Assembly (NCBI GenBank): GCA_947579665.1
Contig: OX388350.1
Location: 87,997,152-88,061,151, forward strand
From: Sympetrum striolatum
Taxonomy: Eukaryota > Arthropoda > Insecta > Odonata > Libellulidae
Direction: 5' to 3'
DNA length: 64,000 nucleotides
Shown here: positions 38,776-49,210 of the stretch, piece after piece
Numbering within the stretch: the first letter of the stretch is position 1
Layout of the letters: each line of letters starts with the position of its first letter
Position numbers and translations under genes: made by a program
The notes under the pieces: model-generated
Told to the model about the DNA's origin: nothing
The model's database searches: none
Seen by the model: only the letters and a program-made list of their open reading frames with translations

Positions 38776-40426
38776 ATTTTGTTCCGGTTAAGCGATATTC
38801 ATCAAAAACTAATTAACTCTTGGCATTGTTAGTAAAATACTAAATATGAAGTATGGAAATGATCGGATAATTACTTTTTAAGATAGAGTGCACACAAACT
38901 TTTTTACCACTGACAGACATGTTAGGGAAAATAGCGAAAACGAACTCTATGGGCCCCAAAACATCTATTTCCGTCAAAATCTGGTAAAAGTAATTATGTT
39001 ATGATGCCTGATGTTCTTATAGCCTTTAGTGTTTTGTTCATAGTTTTCTTGCTTTACTTATTGGACATTCTGTTCATTGTACAAAAAATGGTGCAAAACA
39101 AAGAACGAAAATATTTTTTATGAACATAACATAGTTATGCAATCAGATATTTGTATGTAAATATTTATAGAATTCTTTATAGAGTATGAAAATATTTTAC
39201 CTTCATTATGTAAGGATAAATACTAAAGGTTTATTTTATAGTTATTTGTTTACATTAAAAGCAGTGCAGAATCTTTCATGTATTTTATTTAACGTTAATA
39301 ATGATTCAGTAAATACATTTTACCGTATCTACGAGGGGGTACCCAAAAGAAACCAAACTGATGTAGTGGTTTTTAAAGTACCGAATTCTGTGTTTAGCAG
39401 CTTAAAGAAGTACCATTTTTGAGTCAGTAAGCCAAGCATTGTTTCTGATGAAGGTTCTATTTGCCTTGTGTGATTTTTATACTTCTTCTGTGTGCTTGTG
39501 CTGGTTTGGCATAAAAAATTACTGTGAATGAGTCTTACATAAAATTTTCCACATCGTGAGCTATGCAAGGGAGTCGTAAAATCATAAAGAAGTTAATGAA
39601 TACTTAGGTTGAATAATGTTTATAACTAGGTTAGCCTGGGAACTTATTAATGATTCCCCTAATATAATTAAAATGTGTTCTCGTGATGATGACCGGGTCT
39701 TTTCACAGAGTGAGTCCAGAATTAAAATATTATATTCCAAGAGACTTTAAATATTTGCAAAATTAAATTGGGAAGGAACAAGATTTACATTTCCAGATCT
39801 ATTGTATGGAAGTGGCCAAACAAGCTCTGCACCCTGTGATCAGGTATGTTTTTCACGCGATGTGCTAAAGGCAAATTGTGGTTGTGAAAGGCTTTGTAAA
39901 ATGCTCATAGTATGCCAATTAGGGTTTCCCAAAAAAACCAGTAATATTTTTCCATTTAACCTTCTAAACTTTCCCAAAAAATATAATTGCGATTGGATTA
40001 TGGTAACCCGTGCCGACTTGATGCCAAACAATTTTGAGAAATGAAAATTTGTACCAACAAGGGCGACACCAGGTTAATGGGTAATTAACTGACGGATTCT
40101 CACGAATCTTTCCAGGCACGTTCTTCTTTGCTTAAAAATAGTGGATTGTGTCTGGCAATTTAACTCAATGGGCTTTTTTTTATAAAAAAAATTCAACTGA
40201 ATATCGGAGTTAGGCAACCATGCCATACACATATATTGCTAAATAGATCTAGAGTTAATAGGAATTTATTTTATTCCATTTCTTTTTCAGATAACTTATC
40301 TTTTTGCAATTAAATATCATCTTGATTCCTTCCAAACTTTCTTTAATATTAGTTTATATTTATTCTAATATATATCTATTATATTAAGATGCTTCTCCAG
40401 ATTCATTCATATATATATATATACGA
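38776..40426. other. Intron-like sequence, little recognised
   Basis: No domain-bearing frame. At 39333-39357 'acgagggggtacccaaaagaaacc' resembles a mariner-type terminus, but I find no transposase and no second end. Confidence 0.45.
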
Positions 40427-42236
40427 GTAAAATGTAGCTTGCATACTGCAAGCAGATCAACAACACTAACAAGGAAGAGGAAGGGTGAAAATTGCACATT
40501 AGGATGTGCACCCAGGAAAAACCCAAGGAGAAACGGACATGGAAAATAGTCCACCAAGGCCGGGAATCGAACCCGGGATCTTCCTCTTGCCGGGAGAATG
40601 CTTTAACCAGCTAAGCTACCGAGGCAGAACAATTTAACATGCCGTTTGGGGGACTTTGTAGGCAAAGGGTATGGTTTCGTCGGACTAGCAGCATCGTCCA
40701 TGGCAAGAGGAAGATCCCGGGTTCGATTCCCGGCCTTGGTGGACTTTTTTACATGTCTGTTTCTCCTTGGGCAACAACACTTATTTCATGACCGCGACAT
40801 ACCGGGACGGTTCTCGAAAGAAAAAAAAAAGGATTGAAAATATTCATAAAATTCGCTGCTATTTAATCATCTGGCATTGAACCCGGGTCTTTCTGGTGAA
40901 CTTACTATGCAGCACAACAGAAGATCACCATCTATAACTATGTGTGAAAATTCAAGCAGATATATTGGCTGTAACTACCTCAAACGACGTCCTACTTTTC
41001 CCATATATTCCGTATGTGAGAATTAGTAATGTGCTCTGGCATCGAACCCAGGAACAGCATGGTCTTATCCAATATTTTTTCTTAAACCGAGACTTAATAT
41101 AACTCTTCTATCTAAGCAAGAACTCCCTATTATTTCGATAAGTGCATGAAAAAAATAATTCAAAACAATCCCAATGTATTTATATGGCAGATATATTTAC
41201 CGCCCGGCATCGAACCCGGGTCTTTCTGCCGATAATATCTATGCGGCACAAAAGAAGATCACCATGTCTAACTACGTGTGAAAATTCAGGCAGAAATATT
41301 GGCTTCAACTGCCTCAAACGATGTCCTACTTTTCCCATACATTCCTTATGAGAGAAATTTTAATGTGCCCCAGCATCGAACCCAGGAACAGTACGGTCTT
41401 ATCTAAATTTTTTTCAAAAACCTATGGTTAATATACATCTTCCATATAAGTAAGAACCTCCTATCAATTCGATAAGTGCATCAAAAAAAATAATGAAAAA
41501 CTACCTCAATGTATTTGAAACGGCCGATTTTTGCATCGTCCTAGCATCGAACCAAGGATATTTTCCGTTGAAGTAATTAATGTTTATGATGGATTATGAC
41601 CATATATATATGCTCCTTCAGTTTTGATTCTCTACCTATCCGGGAAGTGTTTTTTAAAAATTCCCGAAAATCGAAGCAATGCATTTAAACAAGAAAAATC
41701 AGGACTTTGGGGCCCTCGGGAATCGAACCTATGACACTGAGGATCAAAGTCGCTTTTTTCCTGGGGGTTTCACGTTATGGCCAATATGTCATAAAAATTT
41801 CAAGTCAATGACGTTTGTGGTTTAGCCTGTGAATTAGTATCCTATCTATCTATTAAATATAGATGCTTCTCCGGATTCATTCAAGGATATAGATAGATAG
41901 ATAGATATGATACTAATTCACAGGCTAAACCACTAGCGTCAGTGACTTGAAATTTTTAGGACGTATTGGCCATAATGTGTAACCACCAGAAAAAATGCGA
42001 TTTTGAACCTAGGTGTCATTGGTTCGATTCCAGAGGGCTCCAAAGTCCCGATTTTTTCCATTTAAATGAATTGCTTTTATTTTAGGGAATTTTTAAAAAA
42101 TACTTCCCAGATAGGTAGAGACTTAGAACTCAAGGAGCCGATAGATATGGCCAGGATCTATCGATACCATTTATGACTTTTACAGAAAATATCCTGAGTT
42201 CGATGCTAGGACTTTGCAAAAAACTGGCCTTTAAAA
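40427..42236 (-). repeat. Satellite block, inverted relative to 9.3-14.6 kb
   Basis: It starts with the reverse complement of the satellite end (atacgagtaaaatgtagcttgcatactgcaagcagat) and continues through monomers with CGAACC-containing B-box complements (for example near 41047, 41210, 41374, 41550, 41725). It reaches the unit start at about 41850 ('cacaggctaaa' complement, GATA spacer), where a new unit on the plus strand begins (41900-42236). The block is thus a head-to-head arrangement of two units, interrupted by a SINE-like insert (40468-40771) and by the Penelope-like element. Confidence 0.85.
40468..40771 (-). mobile_element. tRNA-derived SINE-like element with two opposed heads
   Basis: A 304-bp insertion flanked by a perfect 10-bp duplication caacaacact (40458-40467 and 40772-40781). 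On the minus strand 40549-40625 reads as a tRNA-like sequence: A-box TAGCTTAGCTGG, anticodon stem TTCTC/GAGGA with loop CCGGCAA, T-arm CCGGG/CCCGG and B-box GGTTCGATTCC. A second, inverted copy of its 3' half (AAGATCCCGGGTTCGATTCC and the following CCTTGGTGGAC) lies on the plus strand at about 40698-40760. C33 instead of U33 and a poorly paired acceptor stem argue against a working tRNA; the anticodon position would read GGC (Ala). Confidence 0.75.
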
Positions 42237-42293
42237 TACGTTGAGGTATCGAAGATATTCTCGGGATAGCAGACAGGTAAGATGTGGCTGGAG

Positions 42294-42335
42294 GGCCGAC
42301 GTTTCGAGGACCAACTCGGTCCCCATCTTCAGGGC
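42294..42335 (-). ncRNA. Hammerhead-ribozyme-like motif, left arm of the Penelope element
   Basis: The minus strand contains CTGAAGA (complement of 42326-42332), a 7-bp helix GGGGACC/GGTCCTC with a GAGTT loop, then CGAAACG (GAAA is the complement of 42302-42305). This is the conserved CUGANGA - stem II - GAAA core. Penelope-like elements are known to carry minimal hammerheads in their terminal repeats. Stem III would be very short, as in those reported. Cleavage activity is not demonstrated. Confidence 0.65.
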
Positions 42336-42438
42336 TGAAGTGCAGAGGAGTCAATTCCGAGGGTTTATATACCTGATGGTTTACCACCTTTCACTATTTT
42401 CCTCCAATCAGCTCAGGGGTAGGGGGTAAGCTTAGTTT

Positions 42439-43797
42439 GTGATTGGAGTGGGGTGGGGTGAGGTACATTTCATACCTCCCCCTCCTTGGGGGAGGTATGA
42501 AATCAAAATTGCCCAAGGTGATATTTTGGTGAGCTTCGACATCATCTCCCTTTTCACAAAAGTCCCCTTATGTGACGCGTTGAAGCTACTACAGCCGCAT
42601 TTCAACCAGAAGCTGATCGCCCTCTTCGAACATACCCTCACCTCCACTTTCTTCATTTATAATGGAACCTACTACGAGCAAAGGGATGGAGTCGCCATGG
42701 GCTCCCCGCTTTCACCTGCCATTGCCAACCTCTTCATGGAGGACTTCGAGGAGAGGGCTCTAGAACTAGCCCCTTTGAAACCAAAGACTTTCTACAGGTA
42801 TGTGGATGACACCTTTGTTGTCTGGCCCCATGGACGACCAGCGCTTGACCAATTTCTACAGCATTTAAACAGCATCCACCCGAACATCCAATTTACCATG
42901 GAGATAGAAAAGAATGGGTGCATCCCTTTCTTAGATGTCATGGTCCGCCGAAAAGACGATGGATCCCTGGGACATAGCGTGTACAGGAAGCCCACCCATA
43001 CGGACCAATATCTTAAAAATAGAAGCCACCACCACCCATCGCAGCGCAAGGCGGTTCTCAGCACGCTCATCCACCGCGCAAGAGAAATTTCGGAGGACGA
43101 GAACCTACAGGAGGAACTCAACCACCTGGAGACCGTCTTCCGGCAAAACGGTTACACAAGATCGGAAATAAGAAAGGCAATAAAAAGGACCCCCCAGCCC
43201 AACAGAGAAGAAAAAATCATCGAGAAGCCTGTCGCCACTGCAAGCCTACCATATGTGTCCACAATTTCCGGGAAAATCTCCAGAATCCTTAGCAGGCACG
43301 GAATAAGAACGGTGCACAGGCCCAGTGGAAAGCTGAAAGTCTACCTGGGGAAGGTGAAGGACAATTTGGGCCTGAGAACACCGGGTGTCTACCAAATCCC
43401 CTGTGAGTGCGGGGTATCCTACATCGGACAGACAGCCAGGAACATAGAGACGAGGATAAAGGAACACACAGCGTGTATTCGCCTAGGCCACCCTGAAAAA
43501 TCTGCGGTCGCCGAGCATTGCCTTTCCCTAGACCACAGGATGGCCTTCGATAAAACCAAACGACTGTGCTCGGCAAACGGTTACTGGGACCGGATGACAA
43601 AGGAGGCCATTGAAATCCGGCTAAATAAGAATAACATCAACAGGGACGATGGCTTTACGATGAGCAGGACGTGGGACTCCGTCATCTCGAGTAGACTAGC
43701 CAAGAATAAACCCATTGGCTCACCAGCTGCCAATAAGGAACAAGGAGGGGGAGGTATGAAATGTACCTCACCCCACCCCACTCCAATCACAAACTAA
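42439..43797 (+). CDS. Penelope-like reverse transcriptase-GIY-YIG endonuclease (5'-truncated)
   Basis: The frame is open for 452 codons but has no proper start: it begins in the inverted terminal arm (GTG) and enters RT in mid-domain at about codon 20. RT motifs: VSFDIISLFTKVPL, GVAMGSPLSPAIANLFMEDF, the catalytic YVDDTFVVW (about codons 118-126) and IPFLDVMV. The C-terminal GIY-YIG nuclease shows GVYQIPCECGVSYIGQTARN, ETRIKEH, the family's HC..(L/S)..H segment (AEHCLSLDH) and NINRDDGF. The N-terminal part of a typical Penelope polyprotein, including the first RT motifs, is missing. The remaining part has no stop, so the insertion is fairly young but inactive on its own. Confidence 0.88.
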   Translation: MIGVGWGEVHFIPPPPWGRYEIKIAQGDILVSFDIISLFTKVPLCDALKLLQPHFNQKLIALFEHTLTSTFFIYNGTYYEQRDGVAMGSPLSPAIANLFMEDFEERALELAPLKPKTFYRYVDDTFVVWPHGRPALDQFLQHLNSIHPNIQFTMEIEKNGCIPFLDVMVRRKDDGSLGHSVYRKPTHTDQYLKNRSHHHPSQRKAVLSTLIHRAREISEDENLQEELNHLETVFRQNGYTRSEIRKAIKRTPQPNREEKIIEKPVATASLPYVSTISGKISRILSRHGIRTVHRPSGKLKVYLGKVKDNLGLRTPGVYQIPCECGVSYIGQTARNIETRIKEHTACIRLGHPEKSAVAEHCLSLDHRMAFDKTKRLCSANGYWDRMTKEAIEIRLNKNNINRDDGFTMSRTWDSVISSRLAKNKPIGSPAANKEQGGGGMKCTSPHPTPITN

Positions 43798-43896
43798 GCT
43801 TACCCCCTACCCCTTAGCTGATTGGAGGAAAATAGTGAAAGGTGGTAAACCATCAGGTATATAAACCCTCGGAATTGACTCCTCTGCACTTCAGCC

Positions 43897-43935
43897 CTGA
43901 AGATGGGGACCGAGTTGGTCCTCGAAACGTCGGCC
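43897..43935 (+). ncRNA. Hammerhead-ribozyme-like motif, right arm of the Penelope element
   Basis: Plus strand: CTGAAGA (43897-43903), helix GGGGACC/GGTCCTC around GAGTT, CGAAACGTCGG with GAAA at 43924-43927. It is the inverted twin of the motif at 42294-42335. In sense orientation for the element it lies after the coding region, so element RNA would carry it at its 3' end. Confidence 0.65.
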
Positions 43936-44028
43936 CTCCAGCCACATCTTACCTGTCTGCTATCCCGAGAATATCTTCGACGCATCATTGTACAGCAGGA
44001 AAGCACGAGATCCCTATACATTGAGGTA

Positions 44029-44430
44029 GTTTTTCATTATTTTTTTTGATGCACTTATTGAAATGATAGGAAGTTCGTGCTCAGCTACAAGATGTATGGT
44101 ATGATTTGGTTAAAGAAGAAAATTAGATAAGACCGTACTGTTCCTAGGTTCGATGCCAGAGCACATTAAAAATTCTCTCATAAGGAATATAAGGGAAAAG
44201 TAGGACGTCGTTTGAGGCAGTTTCACCCAAGATTTCTCCTTGAATTTTCACATATAGTTAGAGATGGTAAATTTCTGTTGTGCCGCATAGTAAGTATTAC
44301 CAGGAAGACCGGATGCCGGACAGAGAAATTGCAGCTAATTTGAAGAATATTTCCAACACTTTCTCTACTTTTTGTGTTATCAATTTGCAGAATGCAAGCA
44401 ATATTTTAACTCGTAACTTTGTACAGAGGG
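44029..44430 (+). repeat. Satellite, continuation after the Penelope insertion
   Basis: It continues the monomer cut by the Penelope element ('tagtttttcattattttttttgatgcactta'), with a B-box-like ggttcgatgccag at about 44147 and a degraded one near 44310. It ends in a decayed terminal motif (cagaatgcaagcaatattttaactcgta). Confidence 0.8.
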
Positions 44431-46165
44431 CTAGAATCGAAAAAAGCTGGCCAAAAATAGAAAAGTGGATTTTGTTTGTGCAAAATTTGATACTTTGCTT
44501 AGTTAGTGCTGAATAAATTCCATATGCAGCCATTACTATTATTATTAAGTAAATTACATTGATTCCCGCACATTAAATTTATACAGGGGGTTGAAGTTAA
44601 CCTAATTTTCCAAAAAATACCGGTCATAGATTTTTTGCAAAATTCTTAGTCAAAACTGCAAGCACCATTTATGAATAGGTAGTCCTTTTTGTATGGGTGC
44701 TAGCTATCAAATCCTTTATATCGAGCCTAAGTATCACTGGTTCAACCTCGCCTAAGAATCTACTCACAGGTATTACCATAGCTTTCTTTTAAATTTTCAA
44801 AGTTCAACTGTCTTCTTCCTTAACACGTGGTTCATTGCTGAGAGAATATCCTTCAGTAAGTGAATGTTTGATTCAGTGCATAAATAAGAAAGAAAAACGT
44901 GATTTTACTGTAGACAAGTTCAAGTTATTGTTTTTTTTATGAAGAATAGCTATGAAAATAAAGTAAGTATTGGTTTAGTCAAAAATTCACATAGTGAAAG
45001 ATATTCTCTCAGCAATGACCAGTTGTGTGCAGCTTATGTCGGCGAAAAACAAAGAAAATAAGTTTCTTTGGGAGGGGAAAATTTATGTGATGTGTACTTC
45101 AATTTCATACACACATATACTGCAATACATTGTGACGGAAAAGCTCATACGGCCATCTAAACCTGTCGCTGCATTCATTTCTTCAAGATATCTTATACTA
45201 TAATGATGGCCAGACTTACGCCATGCATGGCATTATTCATACCAAATGGTCAACCTAGTAAAACTAGCTTCATTACAGAGCTAAAATTACCAATGAAGTA
45301 AAAAAGAAAGCCACTCTTTTTGTCCGAAAATATGGCAAAATTCAATCAGTAGGCATAACCAAGCATCTTACCGAAGCATTCTACCTGCAAGGAAACAATA
45401 GCGGGCCGCGCCGTTTAATTAATTTTGTTTATCTTATGTTAATAATGAACTTGGATGTTTTGTATTTGCATATAAATTAAATTCGCTATTTTCTTAGAAA
45501 CTTTCTCGCTGGAAGTTTTCCCTTGAGCGAATAAGACAAAAAATAGCTGGCGACTACTTTCTTCACTGCATTTTACCAGAAATTCTCAACCTCCTCGTTA
45601 ATTTCTATTAAATATTTACCTCAAAAACGTTTTTCTGCCAAATTAAGAACACGAGCGTGAAGAGAATAAATTGAAGCAGAATTTGATGTAAAAAATTCCA
45701 TGATTCTTCAATTAGAGAACTGAAGGTACTCGTTCAAACGAAACCAGAAAAATATCAAGAATTACTCTGAAATGTTACATTTTTGTTTTTTCTGTGATGA
45801 TGGTAGTAATTAACCCTTAAAAAGTCGTACTGCCATGTCCAGCATTATTTCCACTCTATACTGACAAAGTTTTAAACGATTTTGACAAACTTCGTATTTT
45901 CATGCGAATGTTGCAACATAGCAAAATTTTACTGTAAGATTTGATTCAGGAGGCGGGACTCCACCTTTATTCCTTTTGGCTCACACAAAAAGAGAGAAAA
46001 TGTGATTGTCGCTCTCTCTCTAACCCGCAAACATTCAGTGAACGGACTATAGTGACGATGTAACTGGTGCATCGATTGTAAAGTTAATTGTCATCAAAAT
46101 TTGACACTATGAATAGGGGACGGATGTAGTGTAATTTTGAAATAATTAAATCACATTTGTGTGAT
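44431..46165. other. Intron-like sequence without recognised genes
   Basis: A short inverted repeat (arms about 27 bp, 44828-44856 and 44996-45022, 'cattgctgagagaatatc') could be the ends of a roughly 195-bp MITE. No coding region seen. Confidence 0.45.
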
Positions 46166-46357
46166 TTTATTGAGCAATAATGATCCACATTTTATGTTAG
46201 AGGAACACCATGGTTTATGAATCAATGAAATAATATTTTTGATGTAAATGTACTCGTTTACGCATTCTGAAGCAAATTCGTAAGGTTTAAAAACCCCTAT
46301 TGTTCCATTCTGACTCATTAGCTAGTTGTCAGCTCTCGTTATAACGGACTTCTACTG
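46166..46357 (-). mobile_element. Tigger-like element end (family shared with 62.5 kb)
   Basis: The reverse complement starts CAGTAGAAGTCCGTTATAAC next to TA (46358-46359) and is co-linear with 62533-62820, sharing 'cttcagaatgcgtaaa', 'caaaaatattat-tcattga-tcataaacca' and 'cctctaacataaaatgtggatcattattg'. Only the terminal segment is present. Confidence 0.7.
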
Positions 46358-46514
46358 TATATAATCAAAACTATTCAAAATTTCGTGAACACACGATGGA
46401 GTATACATTTCCTGAACTTTCTGTTGAGGTATTTTATGTAATTTACCATCATAATCTGTGATTTATTATTAAAAACTGAATGCTTTAACTAATACAGAGA
46501 CTTTTTTTCTGCAG

Positions 46515-46586
46515 GAAGATGACCTGAATGCAGATAACGGCAGTAAAGAAGTTTGTGATGAAGAAGAAGTGGATCTTCCATGTGAT
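46515..46586 (+). CDS. Candidate exon 4 of the ZAD zinc-finger gene
   Basis: 72 nt, phase 0, between a good acceptor (ctttttttctgcag) and a donor (GAT|gtaatc). It encodes acidic EDDLNADNGSKEVCDEEEVD plus LPCD. Acidic linkers between ZAD and C2H2 arrays are common. Support comes from strand, phase and signals only, so this is a moderate call. Confidence 0.5.
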
Positions 46587-47049
46587 GTAATCATTTCTTA
46601 TTTGCTTTAAAAGCTCATGAGAATTTATTTTCCTCAGTATTGTCGTATTATGATGTAAAATGTTGTTTGCAAACTGCATGCTTATTGGACAAAAGATTTT
46701 CTATCAACCCTCAAGTGAAGTGTGGGATACTATCCAATCTACGGAGAAATTCAATTGGTAAATACACAGCATATTTGAAAAGTAATTATTGTTTTGTTAT
46801 CCTGCTGCGGTAGTGTAAACATCGCCACTTTGTTATCATTATTTCTTGTTCCTTTGGCGTCATGCAGATGCTATTGCAGCATCAGTGGATTGCATTCAAC
46901 ATTTTTAAATTCCCGTAAGGGAAAAGTTTAAGTCTGTCAACTCCTGCTGACTGTGAAGTGTGGTAAATTACCCGAATCCACAGTGCAAGAAACGTTACCA
47001 GCTGACATTCAACGTCAAATCAATCTAATGGACACATTCCATCAACATT
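46587..47049. other. Intron-like sequence, nothing recognised
   Basis: AT-rich, no coding frame, no terminal repeats noticed. Confidence 0.4.
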
Positions 47050-47258
47050 ACCTGTGTACCTTATAGTATTTCAGGAAATCCCTTCGAGTTCACGAGGCAT
47101 CACAAATGCCTAGGAATTATGCTCAGTAGTAATTGTTCCTTCAAAGAGCATATTCGAGGCGAATGGGATGGAAGGATTAGCCAATAAAGTTCTGAGGGAA
47201 TGTTCATCGACAGTAAAATAAATAGCGTACTTTTCCCTGGTTTGACCTCTACTTGAGT

Positions 47259-47706
47259 GTGGCCGGTGAATTGGTCTGGGGGGAATTCGTTTGCGGGTAA
47301 TTGATCCCCCACGCTGATGTTGTACTACTGTTATTCAGTCTTATGTTAATCTACATGCCCCGATTATTGGTTAATATTATAAATAAATGGAATGCAACAT
47401 TTTTAGTGGTAATTATGATCCTTTTCATATAAAAATACGATAAACAAAGGCAACACTATTGTTCAAATTTCAAGTCTGAGAGAATAAATGAGTCCGCACT
47501 GATGTTGTACTACTGTTATTCAGTTTTATGATAATCTACACACCCTGATTATTGGTTAATGTTAATAATAATAAGATTCATAAATCAATTGGGGGGTTGG
47601 GTTGGTCGTACAATATCAGCGCTGGGGATCAATTTCCCGCATACCAATCTGTTTAGAGATCAATTACCCAAGTACGAATTTCCTCTGGACCAATTCACCT
47701 GGCCCT
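47259..47706. mobile_element. MITE, ~450 bp, within the CR1-like remnant
   Basis: Inverted ends 'GGCC(A)GGTGAATTGGTC' with longer subterminal similarity, flanked by ctacttgagt on both sides (47249-47258 and 47705-47714; duplication 8-10 bp depending on where the end is drawn). An internal direct repeat of about 70 bp occurs at roughly 47312-47380 and 47497-47565 (cactgatgttgtactactgt...). Size and duplication fit a hAT-type MITE. Confidence 0.75.
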
Positions 47707-47821
47707 ACTTGAGTATTGCTGTGCAATATTGGATCCGCAAGAAGTAGGATTAAATTCCGATCTTGAGATCGTTCGGCAAAGAGCAGCTAGGTGTACGTGT
47801 ACCTGCAAACTCGAGAAAGTA

Positions 47822-49131
47822 GGGGAGACCGGGGCTGGTTGGCCGAAGGGGCAGGTTGGCCGAGTGCCTTTTTTAAAAAGACTTTTAGACACATTGACGA
47901 CATCTATTGTGATTTTGGTTGGGTATTAGTTCGTCCATGTACCGACGTAATTTCAGGTGTTTTCGTGTTGTCGTTTGCTCAGGAGCACGTTTGTTCTTTT
48001 TTCGACACTTGTGAGTAAATTTCTGTTCTTTTAAAGTAATCTTCGTAACACTAGTCAATTTACATCCGATTTCCAAAAACGTGGTACCGCTGAAAAGGGT
48101 ATTCAAAACCCTACAAAATGGTATATCAGTTTCCAGGGTAACCTCATTTTTGTTTTTGTAAACCGTGATTGTTCTCGAAAACATTCATTGGGGTAAGTTG
48201 GCCGAGTTTTGTGTGGGGCTGGTTGGCCGAGTTGTAAATTTAGCGTAGAGCAATGTGCACTTCGAAACTCGTGTTATGCTAACCTTTTTTTAACGAAATT
48301 GGATATTATGCGAATATTGATGATTATAAGGATCAATGGCCATCTACGACATTCCGGGAATCGTAGCCAGTGCATTTCCACTCGCCTGCACACCGAACAA
48401 TATTCGAGCTGGTTTCAGAATCTCTCTCGTGTTCCCTTTCAATCCTGAAATTTTCCCTCCTGAGGAGTTCCTGGCAGGATTTGTCACAGATCGACCCAAA
48501 CCTGAGCAAAACTCGTCCATCAGCATAGATTCTGCTGCAGATGTAAGCTTCCCTGAAGACGTCAATCCTCTCCCCAAGGCGAGTGCACGAACTGATTCGA
48601 AGAAGCGTCAGGGTCGTAAACGCCGATCGACCGAAATTTTGACCGATTCCCCAATAAAAGCAGCATTGGAGAAGAAGAAAAATGAAAGCAAACGTAAGCG
48701 TACGTTGGCAGAGGAAAAGAAAGCCGCGAGAGCTATGAAAACGTTCACTAAAGCTGTCGAAACTAAGTCTAAAAATGTTAAAAAGACTGCAAAGTAAAGA
48801 GAGGAGTTTTTTACGTACCTACATATTACAAAACTGTGTACACTAACTTTTTTCACTAATAAATACTTTCCATTGATGAATTTGATGTCTTTCACTTATT
48901 CTACGAAACTCGGCCAACCTACCCCGGCCCTGGGGTTGGTTGGCCGATTTTTGGTGCCGAATTTGATTGTTTATAACTTTTTCCCTGATTTTTTGCCATG
49001 GATGAAAAAATTCACATATATACTCAAGATTTGTATCTTTATGACAAAGCAAACCGTATTTCAAAAAGTCAAACCAAAATGAGTACAGAAATTCCGAAAA
49101 CGAAACTCGGCCAACCAGCCCCGGTCTCCCC
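47822..49131 (+). mobile_element. pogo/Tigger-type element with repeated GGTTGGCCGA motifs
   Basis: Inverted ends GGGGAGACCGGGGCTGGTTG at both sides (right end in complement), with TA at 47820-47821 and 49132-49133. The GGTTGGCCGA motif recurs near the left end (47838-47866), internally at about 48195-48232, at about 48905-48945 (complement then direct) and at the right end, as expected for transposase binding sites. It keeps only the C-terminal part of a transposase gene (48336-48797). Confidence 0.85.
48336..48797 (+). CDS. Transposase C-terminal domain, pogo/jerky-like, isolated intact ORF
   Basis: 153 codons from ATG. YDIPGIVASAFPLACTPNNI, then AGFRISLVFPFNPEIFPPEE, then TDRPKPEQ match the region that follows the DDE core in pogo/jerky-type transposases ('AFTPANI..GF..TGI.PFN...F...F'). 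The remainder is a highly basic tail (KKRQGRKRRS, KKKNESKRKR, ending KNVKKTAK). The catalytic DDE domain and the DNA-binding N-terminus are absent. The frame is uninterrupted, which is unusual for an otherwise deleted element; it may be a non-autonomous derivative or a young deletion product. Confidence 0.78.
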   Translation: MAIYDIPGIVASAFPLACTPNNIRAGFRISLVFPFNPEIFPPEEFLAGFVTDRPKPEQNSSISIDSAADVSFPEDVNPLPKASARTDSKKRQGRKRRSTEILTDSPIKAALEKKKNESKRKRTLAEEKKAARAMKTFTKAVETKSKNVKKTAK

Positions 49132-49210
49132 TACAGAGTAAGGCGTTTCATTTCGTTAAGAAATGCTACGATAAAAAAGCAAGTGTTTCAAAGACAGGAG
49201 ATTGGAAGCT

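Larger units (their letters stand above)
42249..44016 (+). mobile_element. Penelope-like element (5'-truncated, inverted-end arrangement)
   Basis: 1.77 kb inserted in the satellite, flanked by a 12-bp duplication (tacgttgaggta 42237-42248, tacattgaggta 44017-44028, one mismatch). About 230 bp at each end are inverted copies of each other (42249-42482 and 43747-43980), with 36 extra bases at the 3' side. Inverted pseudo-LTR arrangements and 5' truncation are characteristic of Penelope-like elements. It encodes RT and a GIY-YIG nuclease, and each inverted arm bears a hammerhead-like motif. Confidence 0.9.
47050..49210 (+). pseudogene. CR1/Jockey-like RT C-terminal remnant, split by two insertions
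   Basis: Piece 1 (about 47050-47258) reads HHKCLGI...NCSFKEHI. Piece 2 (about 47705-47821) reads YCCAILDPQEVGL and then 'LEIV-QRAA'. Piece 3 (from 49134) continues into a VRRF-like stretch. The order and motifs (YLGI, LEY-WDPH, L..VQRRA) match the post-palm region of CR1/Jockey RTs, and the same family is at 4.7-5.0 kb. A MITE (47259-47706) separates pieces 1 and 2, and a pogo-type element (47822-49131) separates pieces 2 and 3. Confidence 0.68.

Noticed and set aside
39333..39600. Mariner element
   Set aside because: Only a terminus-like 'acgagggggtacccaaaag' is seen; no transposase motif and no matching second end.
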